From NCBI RefSeq assembly GCF_038002765.1, contig NZ_JBBODE010000001.1, positions 310,001-374,000 of the forward strand: DNA of 64,000 nucleotides, given 5' to 3'. The stretch is from Peribacillus sp. FSL H8-0477. GTDB taxonomy: Bacteria; Bacillota; Bacilli; Bacillales; DSM-1321. The position numbers and the translations under genes are program-made. The notes beneath the pieces were generated by a model. It was not told the origin of the DNA and did not search any database. It saw nothing but the letters and a program-made list of their open reading frames with translations. This document shows positions 9,572-17,403 of this stretch, one piece after another. Every line of letters starts with the position of its first letter. Positions within the stretch are counted from its first letter, which is position 1.

Positions 9572-9978
9572 CCATTCTGGACCTTTTTTTGAAATGGTTA
9601 AACAGTCAGAAACCAAGAGTATTGCCAAAAAGCGCCCTTGGGGCAGCCTACTGTCTTAATCAGTGGGAAAGCTTAGAGGTATTTGTAGAGGATGGTCGTC
9701 TAGAAATTGATAATAATCGGAGCGAGCGATCCATCAAACCTTTCGTAATTGGACGCAAAAACTGGTTATTCTCTAACACCCCGAGAGGGGCATACGGGAG
9801 TGCCATTGTTTATAGCATTGTGGAGACAGCAAAGGAAAATGGACTAAATCCATACTACTACCTTCATTATTTATTTAAGAAACTTCCAAATATGGATACG
9901 ACAAAGGAAGAAGAGTTAGATCAATTACTTCCTTGTTCTTCAACATTACCCTTGGTATGTCGAGTTTTCAAAAACTAA
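9572..9978 (+). pseudogene. IS66-family TnpC transposase, C-terminal remnant
   Basis: The frame reads LDLFLKWLNSQKPRVLPKSA, ALGAAYCLNQWESLEVFVED, LEIDNNRSERSIKPFVIGRK and a GAYGSAIVYSIVETAKENGL tail, the classical C-terminus of IS66 transposases. It continues leftwards across the IS3 insertion into 8064-8095 (YNKLRLEKSRP), showing that this fragment was the insertion target. About 75% of the transposase is missing, lost to the IS21 remnant or earlier deletion. Confidence 0.85.
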
Positions 9979-9994
9979 TATCTACATACTAACG

Positions 9995-10030
9995 AATCCC
10001 CATCTACGAATGTAGGTGGGGATTATTTTA
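9995..10030 (+). terminator. Rho-independent terminator
   Basis: AATCCCCATCTAC and GTAGGTGGGGATT form a 13-bp stem with one G-T pair and a GAAT loop, followed by ATTATTTTA. It closes the IS66 tnpC remnant and separates the IS cluster from the convergent gene at 10063. Confidence 0.8.
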
Positions 10031-10062
10031 CGCTTACAGAAGTAGAATAGTTTAACCCTTAA

Positions 10063-11010
10063 CTACTTATTAAGTTCTTTAAAGGCATCTTCTAAATTTA
10101 ATATCTTTATGTTCGACATAGGAGTATTGAATTTAGAAAATATTTCATTTTCATTTTTCACTATAATTATACCTTTAGTTCCTTCTTTATCATCAATTGC
10201 TTTTTGCAACCTATCCACAGCTCTATTTACAGCCATTGTATGGACAGTTTCTCTCCAAACTTTAACATCAATTAATATATCTTTATCAGTAATTTTATAA
10301 TCATAAAATCTATTCTCACTTGGTATTATATTAAATTTTCTATTTAACTGTCGTACAACTTCCTTTTCAAACGCGATGCCCTCATCAATCACTCTGGTCA
10401 TATGATTTATAGGTAATATATCTTTTGAAGACTCCTTAAACCTTAAAATAAATGAAATTATTAAAGTTATAAGTGTACTTACGAGAAAAGTTAAAGAGAT
10501 GATAGTTCTATCTAAATTTAATCCTATATTTAAACTAGAATTTATCAATAATGCTACTAGAGGGCCTAGTAAAGCAGTTGAAATAGGTAATAAATATTTT
10601 GAAAACCCTCGTTCTTTTTCTGCTTTTATTTTTTCATCTTCATTTATTTCTAATTCCTTTAAATTCAAGATTAAAGTAGTAATTTGTTCAATAACTTTTT
10701 TTCTTTGGGTAACAGATAAAAAGTCTGTTTCTAATATCTTGGTGAAAACTGAATTAAGTATTTGCTCTTGAGAATATAAATCTGCTACCTTAATTTTAAA
10801 ATCCCTGGACTTCCCTTCCATTAACCAATAAATATCTCGTAGAGTAATTTCAAAATCTTCATTAACCATTCGTCTTATTAAAATCTTCACAATTTCTTCA
10901 TTTGCATTAATAGTTCTTTCTTTCTTAGCTCCTATAGTCTGCTTATAAGTTAAAACGTATATTATTATTGATACCACTATACCAGCGCCACTAAGTATGT
11001 AATCTTGCAT
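10063..11010 (-). CDS. Membrane protein with C-terminal PD-(D/E)XK-like domain, unknown
   Basis: A 315-residue protein I cannot assign to a named family. An N-terminal membrane segment (about 5-24) is followed by a cytoplasmic helical stretch (30-135), then two more membrane segments (about 138-163 and 168-190). The C-terminal 110 residues look like a restriction-endonuclease-like fold: a helix with FEKEVVRQL, then NRFYDYKITDKDILIDVKVW, where D237/D244 and D248-V-K250 would be the D...(D/E)xK set. Such membrane-anchored nuclease-like proteins are plausible effectors, and the neighbourhood is a defence island. It lies 179 bp downstream of the HEPN-like gene on the same strand. Catalysis is unproven. 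Confidence 0.6.
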   Translation of the reverse strand: MQDYILSGAGIVVSIIIYVLTYKQTIGAKKERTINANEEIVKILIRRMVNEDFEITLRDIYWLMEGKSRDFKIKVADLYSQEQILNSVFTKILETDFLSVTQRKKVIEQITTLILNLKELEINEDEKIKAEKERGFSKYLLPISTALLGPLVALLINSSLNIGLNLDRTIISLTFLVSTLITLIISFILRFKESSKDILPINHMTRVIDEGIAFEKEVVRQLNRKFNIIPSENRFYDYKITDKDILIDVKVWRETVHTMAVNRAVDRLQKAIDDKEGTKGIIIVKNENEIFSKFNTPMSNIKILNLEDAFKELNK

Positions 11011-11188
11011 CTCTTACTCTCCTACTCTAACTGACTTGAAAAATCAAATCTACAATAAATATATTATCCGTAGTTTTGTCAATCATACTTATGTGAACTT
11101 AAGTATAAAATGATACATAACAGTATGCTCTATGAACCATCCAAATTTTTATAAAAAATAAAGGAAGAATGATATGTCCCTTTAAATT

Positions 11189-11884
11189 TCATGCAGATGG
11201 ATCCTCCATATTCAACACAGGTTGACTTGTAATCATTGAGTGTTCAGCAATTGTCACTAACATCTCTAAAATACCTTCTAAAAAATCATCTATATCTGCC
11301 CACCTTAATTGAACACGGGCACCTGTCGTGAAAGTATAAGTTGATCTCCCATACGAAATACTTTTATTAACATTACTATAAACCCCATTATTATGAATTG
11401 TATTACGTACATTCCTAATAACATTTAGAAGACGCATGTAATCATCTTTTTTTGTTAGGTTCAATTGATTTAATAAATCTTTATATGTATGGTAGAATTC
11501 TTGTTTTTCTAAACCTAACCCTCTAGCTATTATTCTAATTGTACTCTCTATTGACATATGTAAAGATAAGAAAAACCCTCTTTTTATTCCTGCGTGAAAC
11601 TCATTTAATATATTTTTTTTTACAGTTTTCTTTTCATTCAGACCTAAGTCTGAATCTGGTAATAATTTTTGTTCTGGTACCCTTGCATAGAACTTAGATC
11701 GCCCTAAATAAATCCCTGTTCTTGCAAAATCCAGAGAATTAGCTATTTTACTTAATCCAGTTAATCTTACGTCCTTTCCTTGAAACCAGCTATATTTATT
11801 GGCTAATCGATCATGCTGATTACCGTATGCAATGCGATATTCTGTTAATCTATCAGCAATCTCCATGTGACTTGTTTCTGCCAT
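11189..11884 (-). CDS. HEPN-like helical protein, unknown
   Basis: A 231-residue, mostly helical protein without a signal peptide or membrane segment. Residues 157-164 (RNVRNTIH, followed by NNG) resemble the R-x(4-6)-H motif of HEPN ribonuclease and nucleotidyltransferase-partner domains, and the preceding helix (FFLSLHMSIESTIRIIARGL) fits the first HEPN helix pair. The motif alone is weak evidence. The gene follows the retron gene by 200 bp on the same strand, so it could be an accessory or an independent defence gene. Its start has a GGGAGG site about 6 bp upstream of ATG 11884. Confidence 0.5.
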   Translation of the reverse strand: MAETSHMEIADRLTEYRIAYGNQHDRLANKYSWFQGKDVRLTGLSKIANSLDFARTGIYLGRSKFYARVPEQKLLPDSDLGLNEKKTVKKNILNEFHAGIKRGFFLSLHMSIESTIRIIARGLGLEKQEFYHTYKDLLNQLNLTKKDDYMRLLNVIRNVRNTIHNNGVYSNVNKSISYGRSTYTFTTGARVQLRWADIDDFLEGILEMLVTIAEHSMITSQPVLNMEDPSA

Positions 11885-12084
11885 ATTAATGCCTCCCTTT
11901 CATTACAAACTTTCCTTGTCCTTAATGTCATGTCTTAGACTTGTAAATTGCCATGAGACATCTCCTTTACCTCATAGAGTAGAGAAGAGTAAAGAAAAAT
12001 TTTGCCTAATAAATTCAGTTTCATATTCAGAGTTTAATTTTGATAAAATCATTTCAATTACTCTTAACTTGACATAATGAATAT

Positions 12085-13818
12085 CTAACTTTTCAATCCG
12101 TTCAACAAGTTTGCTAATTCAATAACTTCTTTTACTGGTATTACTTCATTAGGTACAACAATAGCACCCTTAGCTGCTATTGCTAATACTTCATTTTCCA
12201 TATTTACTACAGGTCCTCCACTATTCCCACCCAAAATATCAGGGCTTATTTCATAACGAACTTCCCTTTTATCTCCGCTTTTATTAGTAAATCTTTCTCC
12301 TAATAAAACTCCTTTTTTAATACTAATATCCATATTTTCTTTGAAATCCGGATAACCTATTAATTGAATTTCTTCTCCATATTCAAATGATTCATTATAT
12401 TCAAATCCAACTTCGTCTATATTTAAACCATTTATGCTTAATATCGCAATGTCTTTGTTCTTGTCATAATGAAGCAATTTAGCATACTGTTTTTCTTGAG
12501 CATATTTTGATTTTTGAATTTGAATATATGGAGATACATAATGAATTCCTTCTAGTTCTAACATCTCAATATAATCTTTAAGTACGTGATAATTTGTTAT
12601 TAATCCAATACCTTTTAAGATGAACCCTGTGCCTTGGTCAGTTAAAACATAATATTTTTCATTAGCTTCACCATCAAGTAAGTATCTGTATCCTAAAGAC
12701 TCGATAACATAGGTGTTCCTTTCTTGAAATTTTCTTTTTGTAATTGGTATATTTATTAAAGGTAAATCCATAGATTGTATTGATTGATTATATCTATTTG
12801 CTAATTTCAAATAGACTGGGTCTTCCTTCCCTTTTACTTGTCCCACAAATGATATCATTCCTCTTAATACATCAAACATATCAGGATTCCCCTGTTCTTT
12901 CTTTTGACGAAACTTGTAATTTTTATTAAACATTAATTTAGCAGCTTCAACATCATCTATATTTTTCTCAATACAGTGTAATATTGAACGAATTCTTCTT
13001 ATATATTTTCTCTCAACGTTTAGTTTTTCATTAACTGTAATTCCCGTGACCGATAGATGTTCTCTATAATTGTTTAATCTAGTTTTATTTTCATTAATAA
13101 GAAATCCATTACCTTTTACAAGTTTAATAACTTCTGGTGCTAGTTGGGCAGATGCGTTTTCAATAAATGCAATGTTAGTAGGAAATTGTTGTTTTTTGGT
13201 TGAAAAGGTAATATCATCTGCATACCTAGTATAAATACAATGGTTTTTTCTTGCCAACTTTGTTAGTTCTTTATCCAATTTGAATGATAGAATGTTAGAA
13301 ATAGCTGGAGAAGTTGCAGCACCTTGTGGTAAAAAACCATCATGGTGACAACAAATATTTGCGAGGGTCGAAGCTACTGTTTCATTGAAACTATAGTAAT
13401 GAATAAACATAGCCCTGACGCGTCCAAAGTTTATGTTTTCAAAATAGTTTTCCAAATCAAAATTCAGAATATTTTTTTGTTTTAAATGTACAGAAGCGTT
13501 AGATACAATACTACGATTTTTAATAAACCCGTGTGCATTTAAATGATTATTATAAACCAAAGACAGTATATATGAAAATTTCTTTTGTAAAATAGATAAA
13601 TTTTTTTTTGGTGCATGAATAGTTCTGTCTTTTCCGTTTTTTTTCTTGATTGTAAAAGTGGAATAGTTATTTTTTTTTGAGATCACTAATATTTTCCTTA
13701 GTTCTTTTGCCGGTATTTCAAACAAATTAGCAACATCTTCAAAGTTTTTTAAAGATTTAAATTTTTCTATTATAACTTCATTCAAGCAAAGTAATTCGAT
13801 ATTCATATAATTTGACAT
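12085..13818 (-). CDS. Retron reverse transcriptase fused to a trypsin-like serine protease
   Basis: A 577-residue two-domain protein. Residues 40-345 are a retron-type RT: NASVH (107-111, the retron NAxxH motif), FDLENYF (D121), LPQGAATSPAISN, the catalytic YADD (199-202) and VTGITVN (257-263, the region-Y VTG motif). Residues 385-577 are a trypsin-like protease, with GTGFIL then LITNYHV (His411), DKNKDIAIL (Asp456) and GGNSGGPVV (Ser533). The RT would use the RNA encoded just upstream (13842-13999) to make msDNA. The protease is the presumed toxic or signalling effector, a layout reported in surveys of retron types. I give no type number. AT-rich with long A and T runs. Confidence 0.9.
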   Translation of the reverse strand: MSNYMNIELLCLNEVIIEKFKSLKNFEDVANLFEIPAKELRKILVISKKNNYSTFTIKKKNGKDRTIHAPKKNLSILQKKFSYILSLVYNNHLNAHGFIKNRSIVSNASVHLKQKNILNFDLENYFENINFGRVRAMFIHYYSFNETVASTLANICCHHDGFLPQGAATSPAISNILSFKLDKELTKLARKNHCIYTRYADDITFSTKKQQFPTNIAFIENASAQLAPEVIKLVKGNGFLINENKTRLNNYREHLSVTGITVNEKLNVERKYIRRIRSILHCIEKNIDDVEAAKLMFNKNYKFRQKKEQGNPDMFDVLRGMISFVGQVKGKEDPVYLKLANRYNQSIQSMDLPLINIPITKRKFQERNTYVIESLGYRYLLDGEANEKYYVLTDQGTGFILKGIGLITNYHVLKDYIEMLELEGIHYVSPYIQIQKSKYAQEKQYAKLLHYDKNKDIAILSINGLNIDEVGFEYNESFEYGEEIQLIGYPDFKENMDISIKKGVLLGERFTNKSGDKREVRYEISPDILGGNSGGPVVNMENEVLAIAAKGAIVVPNEVIPVKEVIELANLLNGLKS

Positions 13819-13841
13819 TTTAGACTTCCCTTTTTTAAGGT

Positions 13842-13999
13842 TGGAAAAGCAGGTGTAATTCTACCTCTTTATACCAGTGAAGAGAGACGATAAACACATA
13901 AAAGTTAAAAAAAGCAGCAACAAACAGAGTATGTCATACTTTAATATATTACCGTGGCGATTTCACCACGAAAAAACAATTACATCCTACTTTTCCACA
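13842..13999 (-). ncRNA. Retron msr-msd RNA
   Basis: The minus-strand RNA would begin near 13999 with arm a1 (TGGAAAAGTAGGATGTAATT, 13997-13978) and end with arm a2 (AATTACACCTGCTTTTCCA, 13860-13842). The arms pair over 18-19 positions with one G-U pair and one bulged A, the defining a1/a2 helix of retron RNAs. After a1 comes a compact msr-like hairpin (CGTGG...CCACG). Towards a2 lie AGTATGACATACT and a CTCTT...AAGAG hairpin that could belong to the msd. The RNA ends 24 nt before the RT start codon, the normal position. I cannot name the branching guanosine. Confidence 0.82.
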
Positions 14000-14003
14000 C
14001 TTT

Positions 14004-14032
14004 ACAATACCATATTTTCTCAATTAATTCAA
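14004..14032 (-). promoter_or_regulatory. Sigma-A-like promoter for the retron RNA and RT
   Basis: On the minus strand TTGAAT (14032-14027) and TATTGT (14009-14004) are 17 bp apart, with an extended -10 TGG. Transcription would begin within a few bases of arm a1, as expected for retrons. The hexamers are each 4/6 matches, so the call rests partly on position. Confidence 0.5.
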
Positions 14033-14099
14033 TAAATTCTTTGTATAATATTTAGTTGCATCGTTAGGTTCTAAGTTCTACTCACTCGTAATTTTCTGA

Positions 14100-14431
14100 A
14101 CATTGAGCTAATCAATTGGAAATTCACCTTAATTTAATGTTTTCGGCACCCAAATATCAGTAAAGCCATTATCAATAGAGAATTTAAAAAGGTCTTATAA
14201 TTTTTTTGGGGTTTATACTTCCATGTCTTCCTTGATGCCATAAAGACTAGAATAGGATAGCTGAAGATTCCCATCTACGTTATACAAGTTTTCCAGTAAG
14301 GACTTAATTAGCACGAATTTATAAGTTGTAGAGTTCTTTGATTTACTAGAAAAAATATAGTTAAAATGACTCATATCTTTATCAGTCAGATATTCTGTTT
14401 GCATTTCTCCAACCTGAAGCTTAAAGCTCAT
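14100..14431 (-). pseudogene. Decayed gene of unknown function (possible nuclease N-terminus)
   Basis: ATG 14431 opens 72 codons (MSFKLQVGEMQTEYL...SSKSKNSTTYKFVLIKSLLEN). After the stop at 14213 the same frame goes on with protein-like sequence (DLFKFSIDNGFTDIWVPKTLN, then GEFPID) interrupted by several stop codons. The most economical reading is a longer ancestral gene now broken. The N-terminal pattern reminds me of HNH-type nuclease proteins, but I cannot confirm that. It lies between the retron and the MazG-like gene. Confidence 0.45.
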
Positions 14432-14538
14432 AGTAAAACCACATTCCCTTACTTTTCGGTTTTTATGGGAATTCTATTATTTCCTTCTAATAATTTCTGT
14501 AATAAATTATTCCTCTACCTCAATTAAAAAATTTTTTC

Positions 14539-14829
14539 TTAAAATCCGCCTCGATTTTTAGCCTTTTGAACACATACTCTTTCAACTTCCTCGATACTTG
14601 AACCATGATACGCTGCAAGGGAATGCATGATTACCAATACATCTGCCAGTTCTTCAATCGCATCCTCTGAAGTTTCAGCTTCCACATATTCCTGAAGCTC
14701 TTCAAAACTTTTCCTCTTTAATTCCTTTATGTATTCTTCTTCATTCAATATTTTTGTGGAATACTTCCTATCAGTGTTTTCAATAATATCTGGAATCCGA
14801 TTGCGAACTAATTTATTATATATAGGCAT
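14539..14829 (-). CDS. MazG-like nucleotide pyrophosphohydrolase
   Basis: A 96-residue all-alpha NTP pyrophosphohydrolase-type protein. It starts MPIYNKLVRNRIPDII, has the metal-binding EELQEY...AIEELADVL (E-x-x-E then E-x-x-D) and ends KNRGGF, as in the short family related to phosphoribosyl-ATP pyrophosphohydrolase. Members hydrolyse nucleoside triphosphates to monophosphates and pyrophosphate; the substrate here is unknown. It has a GGAG ribosome binding site and stands alone within the defence island, so a role in defence is only possible, not shown. Confidence 0.82.
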   Translation of the reverse strand: MPIYNKLVRNRIPDIIENTDRKYSTKILNEEEYIKELKRKSFEELQEYVEAETSEDAIEELADVLVIMHSLAAYHGSSIEEVERVCVQKAKNRGGF

Positions 14830-14946
14830 TTTATTTACTCCTTTTTTCTAAATAAAAGACCCAATCTACAACTAGTAAAATGAGCTTTGGATTAAGCTAT
14901 TTTTGATTTACAAATCTTTTATATTCATTGCTCTGTATCATTGTCC

Positions 14947-17403
14947 TCAAAGAAGACTAAGCACTTCTCTAAATACTTTAGAGGGATAATCAATCAATAA
15001 GTTTGAATTTAAAACTATCTCTTGAGTATCATTCCTTATTAGTATTGTTTGTTCTTGTCTATTCAAAAGTATCTCGATATCTTTAAACGAAAAGTTCTCT
15101 ATAGCTGAAGCATTATCAAGAACATTATTATCCAACTTAATTTTGATTTTATCTGACGCCCTTCTAAGCATTCTCCAAAGGGTCATTTCCTGTTTATTCT
15201 TCATATATAACTCTGGTAACTCTTTAGCCTCGTTTAGCTGAGTAAGAGTAGTCATCATATATGTTGCAATTCCGTATTTTACTGGCCTTATTACCTGTTT
15301 CGTACTTTTCCATCCTTCTATAAGAAAATGAACATACTCTTCTGCCGTAGAGATTTGTTTAATCTCTCCGTACTCCGTTATGCCATTCTCTCCAACTCCG
15401 GAAATTGTATAAAGCGCTACATATTTTGCCTCGTTCCAGCCTTTCTTCAACATTTTAACAGGAAGTTGATAAAATCCTTGCTGTATATATTCACGATAAT
15501 CCTCATCAGTACTAACAGTTCCCACAAGTACCTTTTCTTCTAGTGACGATTCCCATTCCTCTTTCGTTCCTCTTGGTAAAATCCCTTCTTCTTGAATTTC
15601 CTCAGGACTTTTTTCAATTAAATGTTCGAGAAAGTGTTCGACCATTTCGGTAGTCTGTGGTAAAAAAGGTAATCCCCCAATATTCACTTGGTCAATACTC
15701 TTGTAGAAATGATGCTCTTTATAACTTTGTTCATCAGACCAGGGAAATAGCACATAAGCTCCATATGCTGTCCGTTCATATGGACCATCATTTATCGCAA
15801 CGAGAGAATCTCTATAGCGATGCATCGTATTAATATCATCTTCTACTGGACCAGCTGTTTTATAGCGGTTTTGATAGTAGCTGCCGGGCTGGGCATAATC
15901 AATTCGATATTTGGCATCAAATACATAGTTGTAGTTGTGAGCTTTGCCTTTTTTCTCAATGGTTAACATCGAATCAGGTTTTTGCGGTATCGTAGGAAGG
16001 TTTTTTTCATACTTTTGATACGTAAGCTCAATTCTTTCCTTCGTAATAGGGTGTTGGAAAATTCGTCTAGCAGTCCGGTTGGCCTCTAAGTTTACGAATA
16101 GCCCGTCTCGATTCACACTAACTATATCTTGGCTCATCAATGTATATTTACTGTTTAAAATCTGTCCAAGCTTTAAAAACGTCCAGTATTCATATAAAGT
16201 TGCGACATCCTTTACAGACATTTGATAGAGTTTTCCTTGCAACATAAGTCCTTTTGAAACTGTTAAGAAAATTTGAAATGCATCTCGATATCCTGAAGCC
16301 ATTTGAAGAACCAAACTCATCACTGAACGGTCCAACCGCCCTATTGATTGCCAAAATACATTCCTCTTTTTTAATTCAAGTTCCTTTTTCATGTTCCTTA
16401 AACGTAATAAAAGTTCTGAATCTGGCTTTTCGTTCCAGCGTTTAGTTTGATTATCCAAGGCAGCCAGAAAATCATCAAACTTATGAGTCAGCCTTTCCAT
16501 CATCCATTTCACATAACGATTTTCCGCCGTATCATAACTAAGCTCTTTTTTTGCCTTAACTCCTACACGAGGCATCATCGTTTTCCTGTTAATTTGTATT
16601 CCTTTATCTACCTCAATAAACGCATGACTTCGTTTCTGTAAATACTTCCGGGTATATGAATCAGTCTTACTCATCTGATCGCCTCGAACTTTTACGTAAG
16701 TTGTTTCTAGTCTGTGATGCGGCTGCTTTTCAATGCGATTAATAGCCTGGATAAATTGCTTAAAATGCTTCATGATTAATCGATAAAATTCAGCCCGACT
16801 TGGTTTTCCTTCTAGCTTAATACTCGCCCCTAAATACGTTTTCCGAATAAAGTGAAAAGCCAGATTGTAAATTTCATCATTGACTTCCTCAAGCAGTTTC
16901 CGATAATCATTCTGATAATCAAGCTTAACTGGAAAAATTTCAAGTGTGACCTCTAGTAAAACTTGATTAAGAGAACGAATTTCAAAGGTCGTCAACCCAA
17001 CCTCATTTTGAAATTGAAGATTCCCGATTAACATCGAAATATCTGCTAATTCAATCCGAGAGATTGCCTGTCGCAGGATAGGATGTTCATGATAAAAGGC
17101 TAGTTCCCGATCTTGTTTTGAAATCACAATTAATTGATATATGCCATTTTCAAAGAAAATGGGACGCACTTGCTGAGATTCCGTTAAAGCCTCTAATTCA
17201 ATATCATAAACTTTCACGCTCTGAATTTCTTGACCATGCACAGAAAACTGCATCACATCATGAAAATCCATTTTCCGATATTGCTTTAACCCTTCGTAAC
17301 GATGATGATAGGGTTTGCCCTTTATGACTAGAGAAAATGCCTCTGCTTCTATTTTGACTAGCTCAACTTCATCACGAGATCCAGAACGATGTGAATCCAT
17401 CAT
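14947..17403 (-). CDS. DUF2357 PD-(D/E)XK nuclease, McrC-like partner of the adjacent AAA+ motor
   Basis: An 818-residue protein. The N-terminal half carries the DUF2357 region (about 90-400). The nuclease centre is in KPDSMLTIEKKGK...YNYVFDAKYR: P476-D477 and D496-A-K498 give the PD-(D/E)XK signature, and E405 in LYEYW may be the helix Glu. The start overlaps the end of the McrB-like gene by 32 bp, with GGAGG inside that gene, so the two are translationally coupled. By analogy with McrBC and LlaJI-like systems, this subunit would cut DNA translocated by the GTPase/ATPase. Target (modified or unmodified DNA) is unknown. Confidence 0.85.
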   Translation of the reverse strand: MMDSHRSGSRDEVELVKIEAEAFSLVIKGKPYHHRYEGLKQYRKMDFHDVMQFSVHGQEIQSVKVYDIELEALTESQQVRPIFFENGIYQLIVISKQDRELAFYHEHPILRQAISRIELADISMLIGNLQFQNEVGLTTFEIRSLNQVLLEVTLEIFPVKLDYQNDYRKLLEEVNDEIYNLAFHFIRKTYLGASIKLEGKPSRAEFYRLIMKHFKQFIQAINRIEKQPHHRLETTYVKVRGDQMSKTDSYTRKYLQKRSHAFIEVDKGIQINRKTMMPRVGVKAKKELSYDTAENRYVKWMMERLTHKFDDFLAALDNQTKRWNEKPDSELLLRLRNMKKELELKKRNVFWQSIGRLDRSVMSLVLQMASGYRDAFQIFLTVSKGLMLQGKLYQMSVKDVATLYEYWTFLKLGQILNSKYTLMSQDIVSVNRDGLFVNLEANRTARRIFQHPITKERIELTYQKYEKNLPTIPQKPDSMLTIEKKGKAHNYNYVFDAKYRIDYAQPGSYYQNRYKTAGPVEDDINTMHRYRDSLVAINDGPYERTAYGAYVLFPWSDEQSYKEHHFYKSIDQVNIGGLPFLPQTTEMVEHFLEHLIEKSPEEIQEEGILPRGTKEEWESSLEEKVLVGTVSTDEDYREYIQQGFYQLPVKMLKKGWNEAKYVALYTISGVGENGITEYGEIKQISTAEEYVHFLIEGWKSTKQVIRPVKYGIATYMMTTLTQLNEAKELPELYMKNKQEMTLWRMLRRASDKIKIKLDNNVLDNASAIENFSFKDIEILLNRQEQTILIRNDTQEIVLNSNLLIDYPSKVFREVLSLL

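Noticed and set aside
10063..11884. Toxin-antitoxin pair
   Set aside because: The two genes are separated by 179 bp, are both long, and neither resembles an antitoxin.
12085..13818. Group II intron maturase as an explanation for the RT
   Set aside because: The NASVH and VTG motifs, the protease fusion and the a1/a2 RNA are retron features; no domain V-like RNA is near. The true group II RT in this window is at 54670-55998.
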